In this document: one piece after another, positions 33,049-40,849 of the stretch
Position numbering within the stretch: the stretch's first letter is position 1
How the letters are laid out: every line of letters starts with the position of its first letter
Virus record (IMG/VR): IMGVR_UViG_3300036792_000267
Coordinates: 1-64,000 of that record
Direction: 5' to 3' (one strand)
Length of the DNA stretch: 64,000 bases
From: a virus
Notes under the pieces: model-generated
Databases searched by the model: none
Seen by the model: the letters and a program-made list of their open reading frames with translations, nothing else
Told to the model about the DNA's origin: nothing
Translations under genes and position numbers: made by a program

Positions 33049-33258
33049 ATGTTTCCGCCGGAATTGCAGGTCAAGCAGTTTGTGGCCGAGGTTAACGGGG
33101 CGCATGGCTTCCGCTGGCGCGTGTTTACCACCGGGTCGGATAAGCACTACCTGTTCAGTTGCGTGCAGAACCCTACTTTTTGCCTTCCGGTACTAAAGGC
33201 CGAGCTGAAGCCCGATGTGCGCAGCGCGCTGGCTCACGGGTGGGGTCATGTCGACTGA
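33049..33258 (+). CDS. Hypothetical protein
   Basis: The product is 69 aa, starting at ATG 33049 directly after the previous stop. Aromatic-rich alpha/beta pattern, unrecognised. Confidence 0.5.
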   Translation: MFPPELQVKQFVAEVNGAHGFRWRVFTTGSDKHYLFSCVQNPTFCLPVLKAELKPDVRSALAHGWGHVD

Positions 33259-33445
33259 GGGCGTGCTCGTCGCCGTCATCGCGTGTCCCAAGGACACGTG
33301 CCCGGCTGAGTTCTACGGCACCTGGAAAACGCCGGATGACCTGGAAGAGGACTCGCCTGAGGAGTCCTTGCAGCTGTGCCCTGAATGCGGGTACAAGTTC
33401 ACGGCCGAATGGCCGGGCTACTCGTTTCACACCGAGGCGGGATAG
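33248..33445 (+). CDS. Small zinc-ribbon protein
   Basis: The product is 65 aa. C-P-K-D-T-C-P and C-P-E-C-G-Y form a probable zinc ribbon. ATG 33248 overlaps the previous gene by 11 bp. Confidence 0.55.
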   Translation: MSTEGVLVAVIACPKDTCPAEFYGTWKTPDDLEEDSPEESLQLCPECGYKFTAEWPGYSFHTEAG

Positions 33446-33448
33446 CCG

Positions 33449-33454
33449 TAGCAG
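33449..33454 (+). promoter_or_regulatory. Class 2 -10-like motif TAGCAG before the lipoprotein operon
   Basis: AGCCG-TAGCAG-TC, 32 nt before ATG 33487. Same motif as 26958 and 29785. Confidence 0.45.
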
Positions 33455-33486
33455 TCACTGAGTAGGCAACGGACGGGAGAAATCGG

Positions 33487-33897
33487 ATGGGAAGCAACGG
33501 GAAGAGAGCGGCCGGGCTGGCTGGCCTTGGCCTGGCCGGGGTGCTCGCGCTTAGCGCGTGCAACGGCAATTCGGGTACGCCGGCCGCCGCGAGGGTGTCA
33601 GCTGACGCCACCGGGTCGGCCGCTGTCGCCGCCAAGGCGAACCTGGCGGTCATCTCGGCCAAGTGCGGGACCGTGACCGCAGCCGGGCAGATCGCCGCAG
33701 CCAAGGACATGACTTCGAAGGCTGGCCGCCAGGCGTTGTGGGCCAAGTGCGGTGTGCCGAAGGCTAAGCGCTCGCAGGTCGAGACGCAGGCACTGGCGGC
33801 GGCCGAGAAAGCACACCTGGTGTCTGGCGGCCACGCCGCGCGGGTCATCTACTTCGACTCCACCCTGCCCAGCATCATTGAGAAGGCCGAGGCATGA
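33487..33897 (+). CDS. Lipoprotein
   Basis: The product is 136 aa. A signal peptide ends in the lipobox L-S-A-C with the modified Cys at residue 26. The mature part is Ala/Lys-rich with two Cys. ATG 33487 follows GGGAG. Phage or plasmid lipoproteins often act in superinfection exclusion; here that is only a possibility. ATGA overlap with the membrane protein. Confidence 0.7.
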   Translation: MGSNGKRAAGLAGLGLAGVLALSACNGNSGTPAAARVSADATGSAAVAAKANLAVISAKCGTVTAAGQIAAAKDMTSKAGRQALWAKCGVPKAKRSQVETQALAAAEKAHLVSGGHAARVIYFDSTLPSIIEKAEA

Positions 33898-34919
33898 CCG
33901 CGCTGCAGGTGCCCCAGCAGGCGCCTGAGGACGGCCTGCTTTACAAGCTCCGTCATCCGGGCCAGGCCTGGCGCGCTTGGCGCGAGGAGGCGAAGGAGGC
34001 CCGCCAGGCCCTCATCAGGCCCGAGCACAAGCTGCTGACCGGCGAGGACGTCCGGTTCCGGTTCGGGCAGATGACCATCTGGGGCATTGCGGCGGGCTTT
34101 GTCGGCGCGTGTGCCATCGCCGGGGTCTACTTCGCCCTGTTCGAGACTTACTGGCACATGCCGTTCGGCCTGTTCGGCGTTCACGGCGGCGGCTCGCTCA
34201 AGGGCTGGTGGGACAACCTGTTCTCCGGCCCGGTGTGGCCCGCGTTCCGCCATGCCGCGTTCCGCGACATCCCCGAGCCGGTCTTCGCCCTGATGGCGGT
34301 ACAGACCCTGCTGGCCAGGGACAAGTACGAGCCGGTGTCGACGCGGCGGATCATCGTCTCGCCGGTGGTCATCGTCTTCGCTACTTTCGCCCTGGGCGCG
34401 CTGAGCGTCTGGCTGGTCGACTTCGCCTTCCCTGACCTGTGGCACTGGGCAGTGACGGCGCAGGGGCACCCGAGCTGGAGGCTGGACCACACGGCCTGGC
34501 TGGGCCGCTGGAGCCTCGGTGTCCTTATCCCCGGCTTGATCATCAACCGCATCCTGCGGCTGTACTGGGCCCCGGTGGGGGCTACGCTGCAGGGCTACCT
34601 GCTTGACCGGACGATCGACCGCAAGCAGGGCATCGTCCGTGACTGTGGCGTCGAGCCGATGACCGCGGTCGAGTTCGACCGCAAGGGCTGGCACATCATC
34701 CCGTGGATTATCCGGCTGCCGCTGACGCCGCCGGTGATGCGCGAGCGGTTCGCCAAGCTGTGGCGGTCCAACGCCAAGATCAGCGTGCACAACGCTCACG
34801 GGCGGGTCACCGGGTTCATCATTGCCGTGGTGTTCGTGCTGGTTGTCATCGGGTTCATCGGCCACTACCTCATCGGGTCGGCCGGCATCCACGTCCCCTA
34901 CTTCAGCGCGGGAGCCTGA
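33894..34919 (+). CDS. Multi-spanning membrane protein
   Basis: The product is 341 aa. Transmembrane segments are visible near residues 62-84, 155-178, 205-220 and 303-325. A charged N-terminus (R-E-E-A-K-E-A-R-Q-A-L) and a soluble loop at 225-295 are predicted. In an operon with a lipoprotein and a second membrane-anchored protein, suggesting an envelope complex, perhaps linked to transfer or exclusion. No family recognised. Confidence 0.6.
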   Translation: MTALQVPQQAPEDGLLYKLRHPGQAWRAWREEAKEARQALIRPEHKLLTGEDVRFRFGQMTIWGIAAGFVGACAIAGVYFALFETYWHMPFGLFGVHGGGSLKGWWDNLFSGPVWPAFRHAAFRDIPEPVFALMAVQTLLARDKYEPVSTRRIIVSPVVIVFATFALGALSVWLVDFAFPDLWHWAVTAQGHPSWRLDHTAWLGRWSLGVLIPGLIINRILRLYWAPVGATLQGYLLDRTIDRKQGIVRDCGVEPMTAVEFDRKGWHIIPWIIRLPLTPPVMRERFAKLWRSNAKISVHNAHGRVTGFIIAVVFVLVVIGFIGHYLIGSAGIHVPYFSAGA

Positions 34920-34920
34920 C

Positions 34921-35265
34921 ATGGGCCGGGTTATCGCCGCCCTTGCCGCCCTTGTCATCGTCGTTGGCGGCTTGTACTGGCTCAACAGCGCCGAGACCAC
35001 GAAGAACAACATCACCTGCGTGAAGCAGGCCAGCATCGCGGGCGTCATCAAGTACGAGCTGTGCATCGCCGGGCAGGGCCAGCCGCAGTACGTGCCCTAC
35101 TCGGTGTGGCGCACCGCTAAGGTCGGCGGCTACTACGACGAGGGCACGCACACCGTATACAAGGGCGCCGGCGACGACCCGCATGTCTCGCACGGCATCG
35201 GCGACGACGGTGGTGGTGAGGGTCACGGCGGTGACGGCGGGGGCCACGGAGGCGGCGGGGAGTGA
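34921..35265 (+). CDS. Membrane-anchored protein with a Gly/His-rich tail
   Basis: The product is 114 aa. Residues 4-20 (VIAALAALVIVVGGLYW) form an N-terminal anchor; two Cys lie near 34 and 51; the last 25 residues are Gly/His/Asp-rich and could bind metal. ATG 34921 is 1 bp after the previous stop. Confidence 0.6.
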   Translation: MGRVIAALAALVIVVGGLYWLNSAETTKNNITCVKQASIAGVIKYELCIAGQGQPQYVPYSVWRTAKVGGYYDEGTHTVYKGAGDDPHVSHGIGDDGGGEGHGGDGGGHGGGGE

Positions 35266-35447
35266 GCTTCTGGGACCTGAAGACCCGGCTGGCGAAAGCT
35301 GGCCGGGTCTCCCTCTGGTTCGAGCCGAGGGACCTGTGGCTCTTCTACTTCCACGGCGAGGACGCAAGCTACGTGGTCATCGTCCCCATGTTCCCCGTCC
35401 GCATCGAGCGCCGTAGCAGTAAGCATGCTGAACCGCATCGAGGTTAG
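35262..35447 (+). CDS. Hypothetical small protein
   Basis: The product is 61 aa, aromatic-rich. GTGA overlap at the start; its end overlaps the SbcC N-half gene by 23 bp. Confidence 0.5.
   Translation: MSFWDLKTRLAKAGRVSLWFEPRDLWLFYFHGEDASYVVIVPMFPVRIERRSSKHAEPHRG
35414..35419 (+). promoter_or_regulatory. Class 2 -10-like motif TAGCAG, 5 nt before ATG
   Basis: CGCCG-TAGCAG-TAAGC-ATG. No Shine-Dalgarno sequence is present, so the SbcC N-half transcript may be leaderless. Confidence 0.45.
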
Positions 35448-36387
35448 GAACTACCAGAGCCTGCATAGCGCGGACATCCCGCTGGGCTGGTTCACGGTCA
35501 TCACCGGGCCGACCGGGTCGGGCAAGAGCGGGCTGTTCCGCGCGATGATGATGCTCGCGCGCAACGCCCGGGGCACCTCCTACATCACTCACGGCCAGGC
35601 GTCGTGCTCGGTGGCTGCCGGAGACGGCCGGTTCATTGTCCGCCTCACCAGGTCATCGGCGCGGGGCGGGAAGAACGAGTACCGGGTGGCACGGCTGGTT
35701 CCGACTCCGGTCAGGAACGGCGAGGGCTGGACCGCCTGCACGTACACCAAGCTGAACAGCCAGGTCCCCGCGCCGGTGGAAGACTTGCTGCAGCTGTCCG
35801 AGCTGAACTTCGCCAGGCAGCTCCCGCAGGTCCCGTACCTGCTGAGCCTGCCCGGCACGGAGATTGCACGGCGGCTAGGTGATTTGACGAACGTTTCCCT
35901 GGTGCTTGGGGCCGCCGCCGAGGCCGGGCGCCTCCGCAAGCGGGCGGATCGCGAGCTGGAGGACGCCCGTGCCCGGCGTGACGCCCTCATGGCGGAGGCG
36001 CAGGAGTTCGCGGGCATCAGGGAGCGCCGTGCGGCCTGCACAGCGGCCGAGGAGGCCCTTGCGGCGGTTCAGGCCACGGCGGCGCTGGCCGAGCGGCTGC
36101 GTGCCCTGACGGCCCGCCTGGAGGCCGCGGAGGCTGCCGAGGCCGCTGCCCGTGCCGAGGCTGCCTGCCAGGCTCCGCCGTCCCTGGACCGCCTGAACAA
36201 GCTGGTCACTGACTGGGCCCGGCTGCGGCACCTTTCCGGGCAACTGGAGGTGGCGGAGGGGGCAGCAGCCTGGCATGCCGGGCAGGCACAGGCCGCGCTT
36301 GCCGATGAGCGGGCTGCGGAAGAGGCCATTCACGCTGCCCTGGCCGACGCTGGCCAGTGTCCCCTCTGCGGGCAGGCCGTCGCCTAG
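35425..36387 (+). CDS. SbcC/Rad50-like ATPase, N-terminal half
   Basis: The product is 320 aa. V-R-N-Y-Q-S-L near the start and Walker A G-P-T-G-S-G-K-S-G at 28-36 match the SMC/Rad50 N-lobe. Q-loop sequence and an Ala/Glu/Arg coiled coil (about 165-310) follow. The protein ends right after C-P-L-C-G-Q, the zinc hook that joins two Rad50 molecules. The missing half (signature, Walker B, His switch) is encoded separately at 42757. Together with SbcD (37452) this should process DNA ends. Confidence 0.75.
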   Translation: MLNRIEVRNYQSLHSADIPLGWFTVITGPTGSGKSGLFRAMMMLARNARGTSYITHGQASCSVAAGDGRFIVRLTRSSARGGKNEYRVARLVPTPVRNGEGWTACTYTKLNSQVPAPVEDLLQLSELNFARQLPQVPYLLSLPGTEIARRLGDLTNVSLVLGAAAEAGRLRKRADRELEDARARRDALMAEAQEFAGIRERRAACTAAEEALAAVQATAALAERLRALTARLEAAEAAEAAARAEAACQAPPSLDRLNKLVTDWARLRHLSGQLEVAEGAAAWHAGQAQAALADERAAEEAIHAALADAGQCPLCGQAVA

Positions 36388-36397
36388 CCCCCGATAG

Positions 36398-36422
36398 CTC
36401 CTGCCGAGGCGACAGGCAGGAG
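36398..36422 (+). promoter_or_regulatory. Stem that hides the endolysin ribosome site
   Basis: CTCCTGCC (36398-36405) pairs with GGCAGGAG (36415-36422); the AGGAG of the endolysin gene is the right arm. Translation could be held back until the stem opens. Confidence 0.5.
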
Positions 36423-36428
36423 ATTCCG

Positions 36429-37436
36429 ATGTCCAATGCGGCCGGGGAAGACCGGAGCAGCTTCCAGTCAGTCCAGTCCTGGGGCGGTAACGCGTTCGCG
36501 TTCGCCAAGGCGACTGAGGGAACGTCCTGGTCAGACCCCACGTTCGCGTCCAACTGGGCGAACGCGGCGAACGAGGGCAAGGTACGCGGGGCCTACCACT
36601 TCTTCCACCCGGCTGACAGCGCGGGCGGCCAGGCGCAGTTCTTCATGTCGGTCGTCAAGGCCCATGGCCTACGGGCTGGGGACGTGCTCATCGCGGACGT
36701 GGAGATCTCCGCCGGCGCGGACGGCATGGAGGGCTACGGCACCGAGGGTGCCGCCCGGCGCTCGCACACCGGGCTGAGGGAGCTTCCCCGCGAGTTCACC
36801 GCGGCGGGCGTGGGCTCGGGCGCGCTGGTGTTCCTGAACGCGGTTCAGGCGGCGGCCGGGCCGCAGGTCAAGGTGCTGCTCTACAGCAGCCTGTTCATGG
36901 CGCAGAACCTGCTTATCCCGTGCGCCTCCTACCCGCTGTTCCTGGCCTACTATGCCGGCAGCCCGGCGCAGAGCGTGGCCCCGTGGAGGTCGTGGACTTT
37001 CTGGCAGAACGGGGCCACGGGCGAGGGCGGCGGTGACCTCGACTACTTCAACGGGGACGAGGCGGCGCTGGTTCACTGGGCTAACCCCGCGCCGTCCCCG
37101 CTGCCGCCGAACTGGGCCTACCCGCCGGTGCGGTCCCTGACGGCCTCTGGCGGCCAGACCAGTGTCAAGCTGGAGTGGACCGCGCCCGCGCCGGTGCCCA
37201 ACCAGCAGCCGATGCCCGGCATCGCGGAGTACGAGATCGCTATCGCCAAGGGCACCTCGATCAACGGGCCGGAGGTCGCGTCCTACCCGCGCTACCTGGC
37301 CAAGGGCGCCAACCCCGAGGTGTGGCAGGGCGGCTCGCTGGCGCGTAAGACGCAGTACACCGCCGGGGTGCGCGCTGTCGGTGCGGGCGGCAGCCACGCG
37401 GGCAGCTGGGCCACGGTGACGTTCAGCACGACATGA
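36429..37436 (+). CDS. GH25 lysozyme-type endolysin
   Basis: The product is 335 aa. Residues 12-225 follow the GH25 muramidase pattern: F-A-F-A-K-A-T-E-G, G-A-Y-H-F-F-H-P and L-I-A-D-V-E (D90, E92 as catalytic residues), then F-W-Q-N. A C-terminal domain (about 240-335, S-V-K-L-E-W-T-A-P ... Y-T-A-G-V-R-A-V) looks like fibronectin type III. No signal peptide is seen, so a holin or another export route is needed. ATG 36429 follows AGGAG. Confidence 0.8.
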   Translation: MSNAAGEDRSSFQSVQSWGGNAFAFAKATEGTSWSDPTFASNWANAANEGKVRGAYHFFHPADSAGGQAQFFMSVVKAHGLRAGDVLIADVEISAGADGMEGYGTEGAARRSHTGLRELPREFTAAGVGSGALVFLNAVQAAAGPQVKVLLYSSLFMAQNLLIPCASYPLFLAYYAGSPAQSVAPWRSWTFWQNGATGEGGGDLDYFNGDEAALVHWANPAPSPLPPNWAYPPVRSLTASGGQTSVKLEWTAPAPVPNQQPMPGIAEYEIAIAKGTSINGPEVASYPRYLAKGANPEVWQGGSLARKTQYTAGVRAVGAGGSHAGSWATVTFSTT

Positions 37437-37440
37437 GCCG

Positions 37441-37446
37441 TAGTAC
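37441..37446 (+). promoter_or_regulatory. Class 2 -10-like motif TAGTAC, 5 nt before GTG
   Basis: AGCCG-TAGTAC-GTGGT-GTG. No Shine-Dalgarno sequence; same layout as 35414. Confidence 0.45.
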
Positions 37447-37451
37447 GTGGT

Positions 37452-38429
37452 GTGGCCCTCTATCTGTGCGTTAACGACATCCACGCTCGGCGCCGCCCGC
37501 CGAGCAGCTGCACGGATACGTACTGGCCTGACCTGCTGAAGCTGCTCTACCAGACCGTGGATGTCGCCCGCGAGCGCGAGGTGGCCGCAGTCGTGTGGGC
37601 GGGCGACGTGTTCGACTTCAAGGCACCGTCGCGGACTGACCACGGGCTGATGCAGGAGATTATCGGGGTAATCCAGTCTTACCCGTGCCCGGCATGGATC
37701 TTGCCGGGCAATCATGACATCCAGTTCGACAGGCTGGAGTCCATCGAGATGACGCAGCCGCTGGGCGTGCTGTTCAAGGCTGGTGCCCGGCGGCTGGACG
37801 GCTGGCGTGAAGACGCCCCGCTATACGGCGTGCCCTGGCAGCAGGAATGGTCCCAGGGGACTGTCCGGGCTGCGCTAGCGGACTGGTACGAGTACACGCC
37901 GTTTGAGGCCGCCGGGCCACACCAGCTCGTCGTCACTCACGCCCCGATCTACCCGCCCGGTCAGGAGCCGCGTTACGAGGGGGCTGAGTTCACCCCGGCG
38001 TCCTGGTGGGCGGATGCCCTGGGCAACGAGGGCTGCCTGCTTTACGGGCACATCCACGAGCCGCACGGCGTGTGGCGGCACGAGGGCGTGACGTTCTGCA
38101 ACTTCGGCGCGCTCAGCCGGGGCAGCCTGGACGAGTACAACCGTAGCCGCCAGGTCGGGTGCGCGCTGTGGGACAGCGCGACCGGCGAGTTCGAGTTCGT
38201 GCCGCTCGATGCGAGGCCGGCCGAGGAGGTGTTCCGCCTGCGGCAGCACGAGGAGGCCCAGGCCTCGCACCGCCGGCTTGACCTCTTCCTGTCGGGGGTG
38301 GACGCCGCTACCCTCGGCCTGCTGAACGTGGAGTCCGTAATTGCCCACATACGCGAGGGCGGCCATGACGCCCGCGTGGTGAGCCTGGCCGAGGAACTGC
38401 TCATGGCCCAGCAGGGGGGAACGCGTTGA
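37452..38429 (+). CDS. sbcD: SbcD/Mre11-like nuclease
   Basis: The product is 325 aa. The calcineurin-type phosphoesterase motifs are complete: N-D-I-H at 8-11, W-A-G-D-V-F-D near 50, P-G-N-H-D near 84, T-H-A near 160 and Y-G-H-I-H near 200. It should work with the two SbcC halves in end processing. No capping domain beyond residue 260 is recognised. Confidence 0.8.
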   Translation: MALYLCVNDIHARRRPPSSCTDTYWPDLLKLLYQTVDVAREREVAAVVWAGDVFDFKAPSRTDHGLMQEIIGVIQSYPCPAWILPGNHDIQFDRLESIEMTQPLGVLFKAGARRLDGWREDAPLYGVPWQQEWSQGTVRAALADWYEYTPFEAAGPHQLVVTHAPIYPPGQEPRYEGAEFTPASWWADALGNEGCLLYGHIHEPHGVWRHEGVTFCNFGALSRGSLDEYNRSRQVGCALWDSATGEFEFVPLDARPAEEVFRLRQHEEAQASHRRLDLFLSGVDAATLGLLNVESVIAHIREGGHDARVVSLAEELLMAQQGGTR

Positions 38430-38941
38430 ACCGCATGTTCTTGAGGACCGCCGTCGGCTTCGACCTGGACAGCACGCTGTGCGACACGCGGCACCGCTGG
38501 CACCTGTCGCCGATGGCTGACCCGGAGTCAAGCTGGGCCGTGTACTGCGCAGCGCGGACGGGCGACACGCCTATTGCCGGCACCGTGGCTGCGGCCAGGC
38601 TGCATTACCTGTATAACCAGATCCACATCTGGTCAGGCAGTGAGTCGTCATCGGATGCGGTGACCCGCCGGTGGCTGAACCGTCACCGGGTCCCGTTTGA
38701 CGACCTCCGGCAGCGCCCGCTCGGCGACGACCGGCCCAACGCCGAGGTCAAGATCGGCTTCATCGAGGAGCTGCGGGCCCGCGGCATCGAGACGGTGCTG
38801 TACTTCGAGGACATTCCGGACGTGGCCGCGGAGATCCACGAGAAGACCGGCGTTCCCGTCCTGGTCGTCAACCCCTGCTATCCCGAGGACCTGGATAAGT
38901 TCCGGCACGGCGTGCACGACGGCATGGGCGGCGGCTTGTGA
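38426..38941 (+). CDS. HAD-type phosphatase, PNK 3'-phosphatase-like
   Basis: The product is 171 aa from TTG 38426 (overlaps the SbcD stop; GGGGGGA upstream). F-D-L-D-S-T-L-C-D at 12-20 has the catalytic DxD. I-W-S-G-S-E-S ... T-R-R-W-L-N near 72-85 and Y-F-E-D-I-P-D near 130 fit HAD phosphatases such as the T4 polynucleotide 3'-phosphatase. Probably end repair of DNA or tRNA. Confidence 0.6.
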   Translation: MNRMFLRTAVGFDLDSTLCDTRHRWHLSPMADPESSWAVYCAARTGDTPIAGTVAAARLHYLYNQIHIWSGSESSSDAVTRRWLNRHRVPFDDLRQRPLGDDRPNAEVKIGFIEELRARGIETVLYFEDIPDVAAEIHEKTGVPVLVVNPCYPEDLDKFRHGVHDGMGGGL

Positions 38942-39165
38942 GCGAGTGCAAGCACGAGATCGAGGAGGTGACCTGCTCGATGTGCCGTCCCAGGCACGCG
39001 ACGCAGGCGAGAGCCACCCGGTCCCCGGCGTTCGGCCCGTGGATTGTCGCCAGCTATGACGGTGAGTGCGCGGGCGGTTGCGGCCAGGGGGTTCGACGGG
39101 GTGACCAGATCCGGTCCGATGGCGCAGGGAACTGGCTATGCACGATCTGCGGGAACGACCAGTGA
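38938..39165 (+). CDS. Zinc-ribbon protein
   Basis: The product is 75 aa with paired Cys (C-S-M-C, C-A-G-G-C-G, C-T-I-C-G), probably two zinc sites. GTGA overlap with the previous gene; its own stop overlaps the old nuclease start at 39162. Confidence 0.55.
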   Translation: MSECKHEIEEVTCSMCRPRHATQARATRSPAFGPWIVASYDGECAGGCGQGVRRGDQIRSDGAGNWLCTICGNDQ

Positions 39166-39198
39166 GCGACAACGGGACGCTCCGGCTGAGCTGGTCGC
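39162..39198 (+). pseudogene. Remnant of the original start of the Cas4-like nuclease gene
   Basis: GTG 39162 (GTGA overlap, the usual start style here) opens M-S-D-N-G-T-L-R-L-S-W-S, then loses homology where the HNH gene begins. The same peptide appears again just after the HNH gene (39752). The simplest reading is that the HNH gene was inserted at this point. Confidence 0.6.
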
Positions 39199-39219
39199 CG
39201 TGTACCGTACACTCCTGGT

Positions 39220-39792
39220 GTGAAGACTTATGTACCAGGAGTGCCCCGAACTTGCAGTCGCTGCCATAAGTCCGACAGTGAAGTTGAGTTCCCGCCATAC
39301 CGTTCGGCTTACTGCGTTGTTTGCCGACCGCTGGCCAAGCAGGACTGGGCTGTCGGCAGCCGGACGACCATCCGTATTCAGGAGAGTGCTCAGCGGCTGG
39401 CCCGTCATCAGCGCGATCCGGACGGGGAGTGGCGTAAGGAACTGGACAAGCACTTGCGGTCTAAGTTCCATATCACGGTTGACGACTATGACCGGATGTA
39501 TGAAGCTCAGCACGGTCTGTGTGGTATTTGCGGGAAACCAGGTCGCGGGTCTGCCAGATTCGATGGCAGCGAAAGGCGTCTTGCTGTTGACCATGACCGA
39601 CGTTGTTGCCCTGGTGACAAGTCCTGCGGGAAGTGTGTTCGCGGCCTTCTCTGTGGGTCGTGTAACCCTAAGCTCGGTTTTTACGAGCTGTTCGAGAATC
39701 AATGTCAGTCCTGGCGGAACCGCCGTGTTCAAGTGGAGGAGGTGGTGCTAGATGTCCGGAAAGATTGGCGACGACGGAGCCCTGCGGCTTAG
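39220..39792 (+). CDS. Endonuclease VII-type HNH endonuclease (homing-like)
   Basis: The product is 190 aa. C-x2-C pairs near the N-terminus, then the endonuclease VII signature from about residue 92: Y-D-R-M-Y-E-A-Q-H-G-L-C-G-I-C-G, L-A-V-D-H-D-R and R-G-L-L-C-G-S-C-N-P-K-L-G. GTG 39220 has no ribosome site; TACACT (39208-39213, inside the palindrome TGTACCGTACA) ends 6 nt before it, so the message may be leaderless. GC content and third-position bias are visibly lower than in neighbouring genes, a sign of recent arrival. Likely a free-standing homing endonuclease. Confidence 0.75.
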   Translation: MKTYVPGVPRTCSRCHKSDSEVEFPPYRSAYCVVCRPLAKQDWAVGSRTTIRIQESAQRLARHQRDPDGEWRKELDKHLRSKFHITVDDYDRMYEAQHGLCGICGKPGRGSARFDGSERRLAVDHDRRCCPGDKSCGKCVRGLLCGSCNPKLGFYELFENQCQSWRNRRVQVEEVVLDVRKDWRRRSPAA

Positions 39793-39823
39793 TTGGTCCC
39801 GCCTCCGGCTTCATTTAGCATGA
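39752..39823 (+). pseudogene. Second copy of the nuclease gene start, out of frame
   Basis: ATG 39752 opens M-S-G-K-I-G-D-D-G-A-L-R-L-S-W-S-R-L-R-L-H-L-A and stops at TGA 39821-39823. The continuation of the protein (H-D-E-C-P-A-K-G-D-L-L-R-K) lies in the +1 frame from 39819. A +1 frameshift within about 39815-39820 would restore one protein. Confidence 0.6.
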
Positions 39824-39869
39824 CGAGTGCCCCGCTAAAGGGGACCTGCTGCGCAAGCACAAGTCGCCG

Positions 39870-40589
39870 GTGCAGGACGCGCGCAACTACTTTCACGGCA
39901 ACGTGGTTGACCTGGCCATGCGCCGCTGGCTGAGCCAGGAGGACCCGGAGGCCGGGTGGATGGCCGCCCAGGTCGACGCGATCTTCGATGAGTCCATCGG
40001 CATCGCCAGGGACTCTGGTGACGGCATCGTCCGGTGGAAAGGCCCCAACGACAAGAACGAGACCCGCGAGTTCTGCCGCGAGCTGGTGAAGCGGCTGGAG
40101 CCTATCCTGTGCAAGTACGCTATCCCGTTTGAGTGGCAGCCCGCGGAGCGGTTCTCTGTGCCCCTCCGGATCGAGGACCTGAACGGGTCGATGCGCGAGA
40201 TCATCCTCATCGGCGAGATGGACTTGCTGGTGCGTGACCGCGAGGGGCGGTACGCGGTCTGGGACCTGAAGGCGACCAGGGACAACAGCTACTACAAGAA
40301 GGTGCTCGGCCAGCTCGCGTTCTACGCCATCGCCGTGAAGGCGATGAAAGGCCAGTTCCCGGTGATGACGGGACTGATTCAGCCGATGTGCGACCAGCGG
40401 GTGCTCCCGGTCACCGTCGACCATGACGCGGTAGCCCAGATGGCTGGCCGCATTACCAAGGCCGCCCGCGACATCTGGGCCGGCAAGCTCGCCCCAAAAG
40501 CTGACAATGCCGGGTGCGCGTACTGCCCGGTGAAGCACGCCTGCCCCAAGTTCAGCTCCGGCGGCCGGGCAGCCCTGGCTGCGGCGTAG
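39870..40589 (+). CDS. Cas4/RecB-like PD-(D/E)XK nuclease
   Basis: The called frame gives 239 aa from GTG 39870, but the protein homology starts earlier: the frame is open from about 39804 and reads H-D-E-C-P-A-K-G from 39819. Nuclease motifs are G-E-M-D-L-L (residues 103-108), then A-V-W-D-L-K-A-T (D and K of PD-ExK). Three C-terminal Cys (C-A-Y-C-P-V-K-H-A-C) with the N-terminal C-P-A-K Cys would form the Cas4-type Fe-S cluster. The 5' end is disrupted by the HNH insertion and a frameshift, so activity is in doubt. Confidence 0.7.
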   Translation: MQDARNYFHGNVVDLAMRRWLSQEDPEAGWMAAQVDAIFDESIGIARDSGDGIVRWKGPNDKNETREFCRELVKRLEPILCKYAIPFEWQPAERFSVPLRIEDLNGSMREIILIGEMDLLVRDREGRYAVWDLKATRDNSYYKKVLGQLAFYAIAVKAMKGQFPVMTGLIQPMCDQRVLPVTVDHDAVAQMAGRITKAARDIWAGKLAPKADNAGCAYCPVKHACPKFSSGGRAALAAA

Positions 40590-40592
40590 TAC
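40587..40592 (+). promoter_or_regulatory. Class 2 -10-like motif TAGTAC, 5 nt before ATG
   Basis: GGCG-TAGTAC-CTGAC-ATG. Includes the nuclease stop codon; no Shine-Dalgarno sequence before ATG 40598. Confidence 0.4.
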
Positions 40593-40597
40593 CTGAC

Positions 40598-40849
40598 ATG
40601 GGACTTGAGGAGACGGTAGCCAGGCTGCGCGAGGACGTGACTGCCGCCCAGCGCCAGCACGCCAGCGCAGCGGCGCAGGCAGAACAGGCCGGCGCCCGCG
40701 CTGCCACGGTCCGCGAGGACCTGGAATCCGGGTTCGGCGTGACCACTGTGGAAGCAGCCAAGGCTGAGCTAGCCAGGCTGGAGAGCAAGCTCGCGACCGA
40801 GGCAGCCGAGGTACGGCGGCAGCTCGGCCTGGCAGGAGGGGCAGCATGA
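40598..40849 (+). CDS. Coiled-coil protein
   Basis: The product is 83 aa, nearly all Ala/Glu/Arg/Gln heptad-like helix. It lies between the SbcC halves and overlaps the clamp gene (ATGA), so it could be a structural partner of the SbcC coiled coils. Inference only. Confidence 0.55.
   Translation: MGLEETVARLREDVTAAQRQHASAAAQAEQAGARAATVREDLESGFGVTTVEAAKAELARLESKLATEAAEVRRQLGLAGGAA

Noticed and set aside
39199-39800. Group I intron carrying the HNH gene
   Set aside because: The HNH gene fills almost all of the insert, leaving no room for an intron core; a free-standing insertion with a duplicated start fits better.
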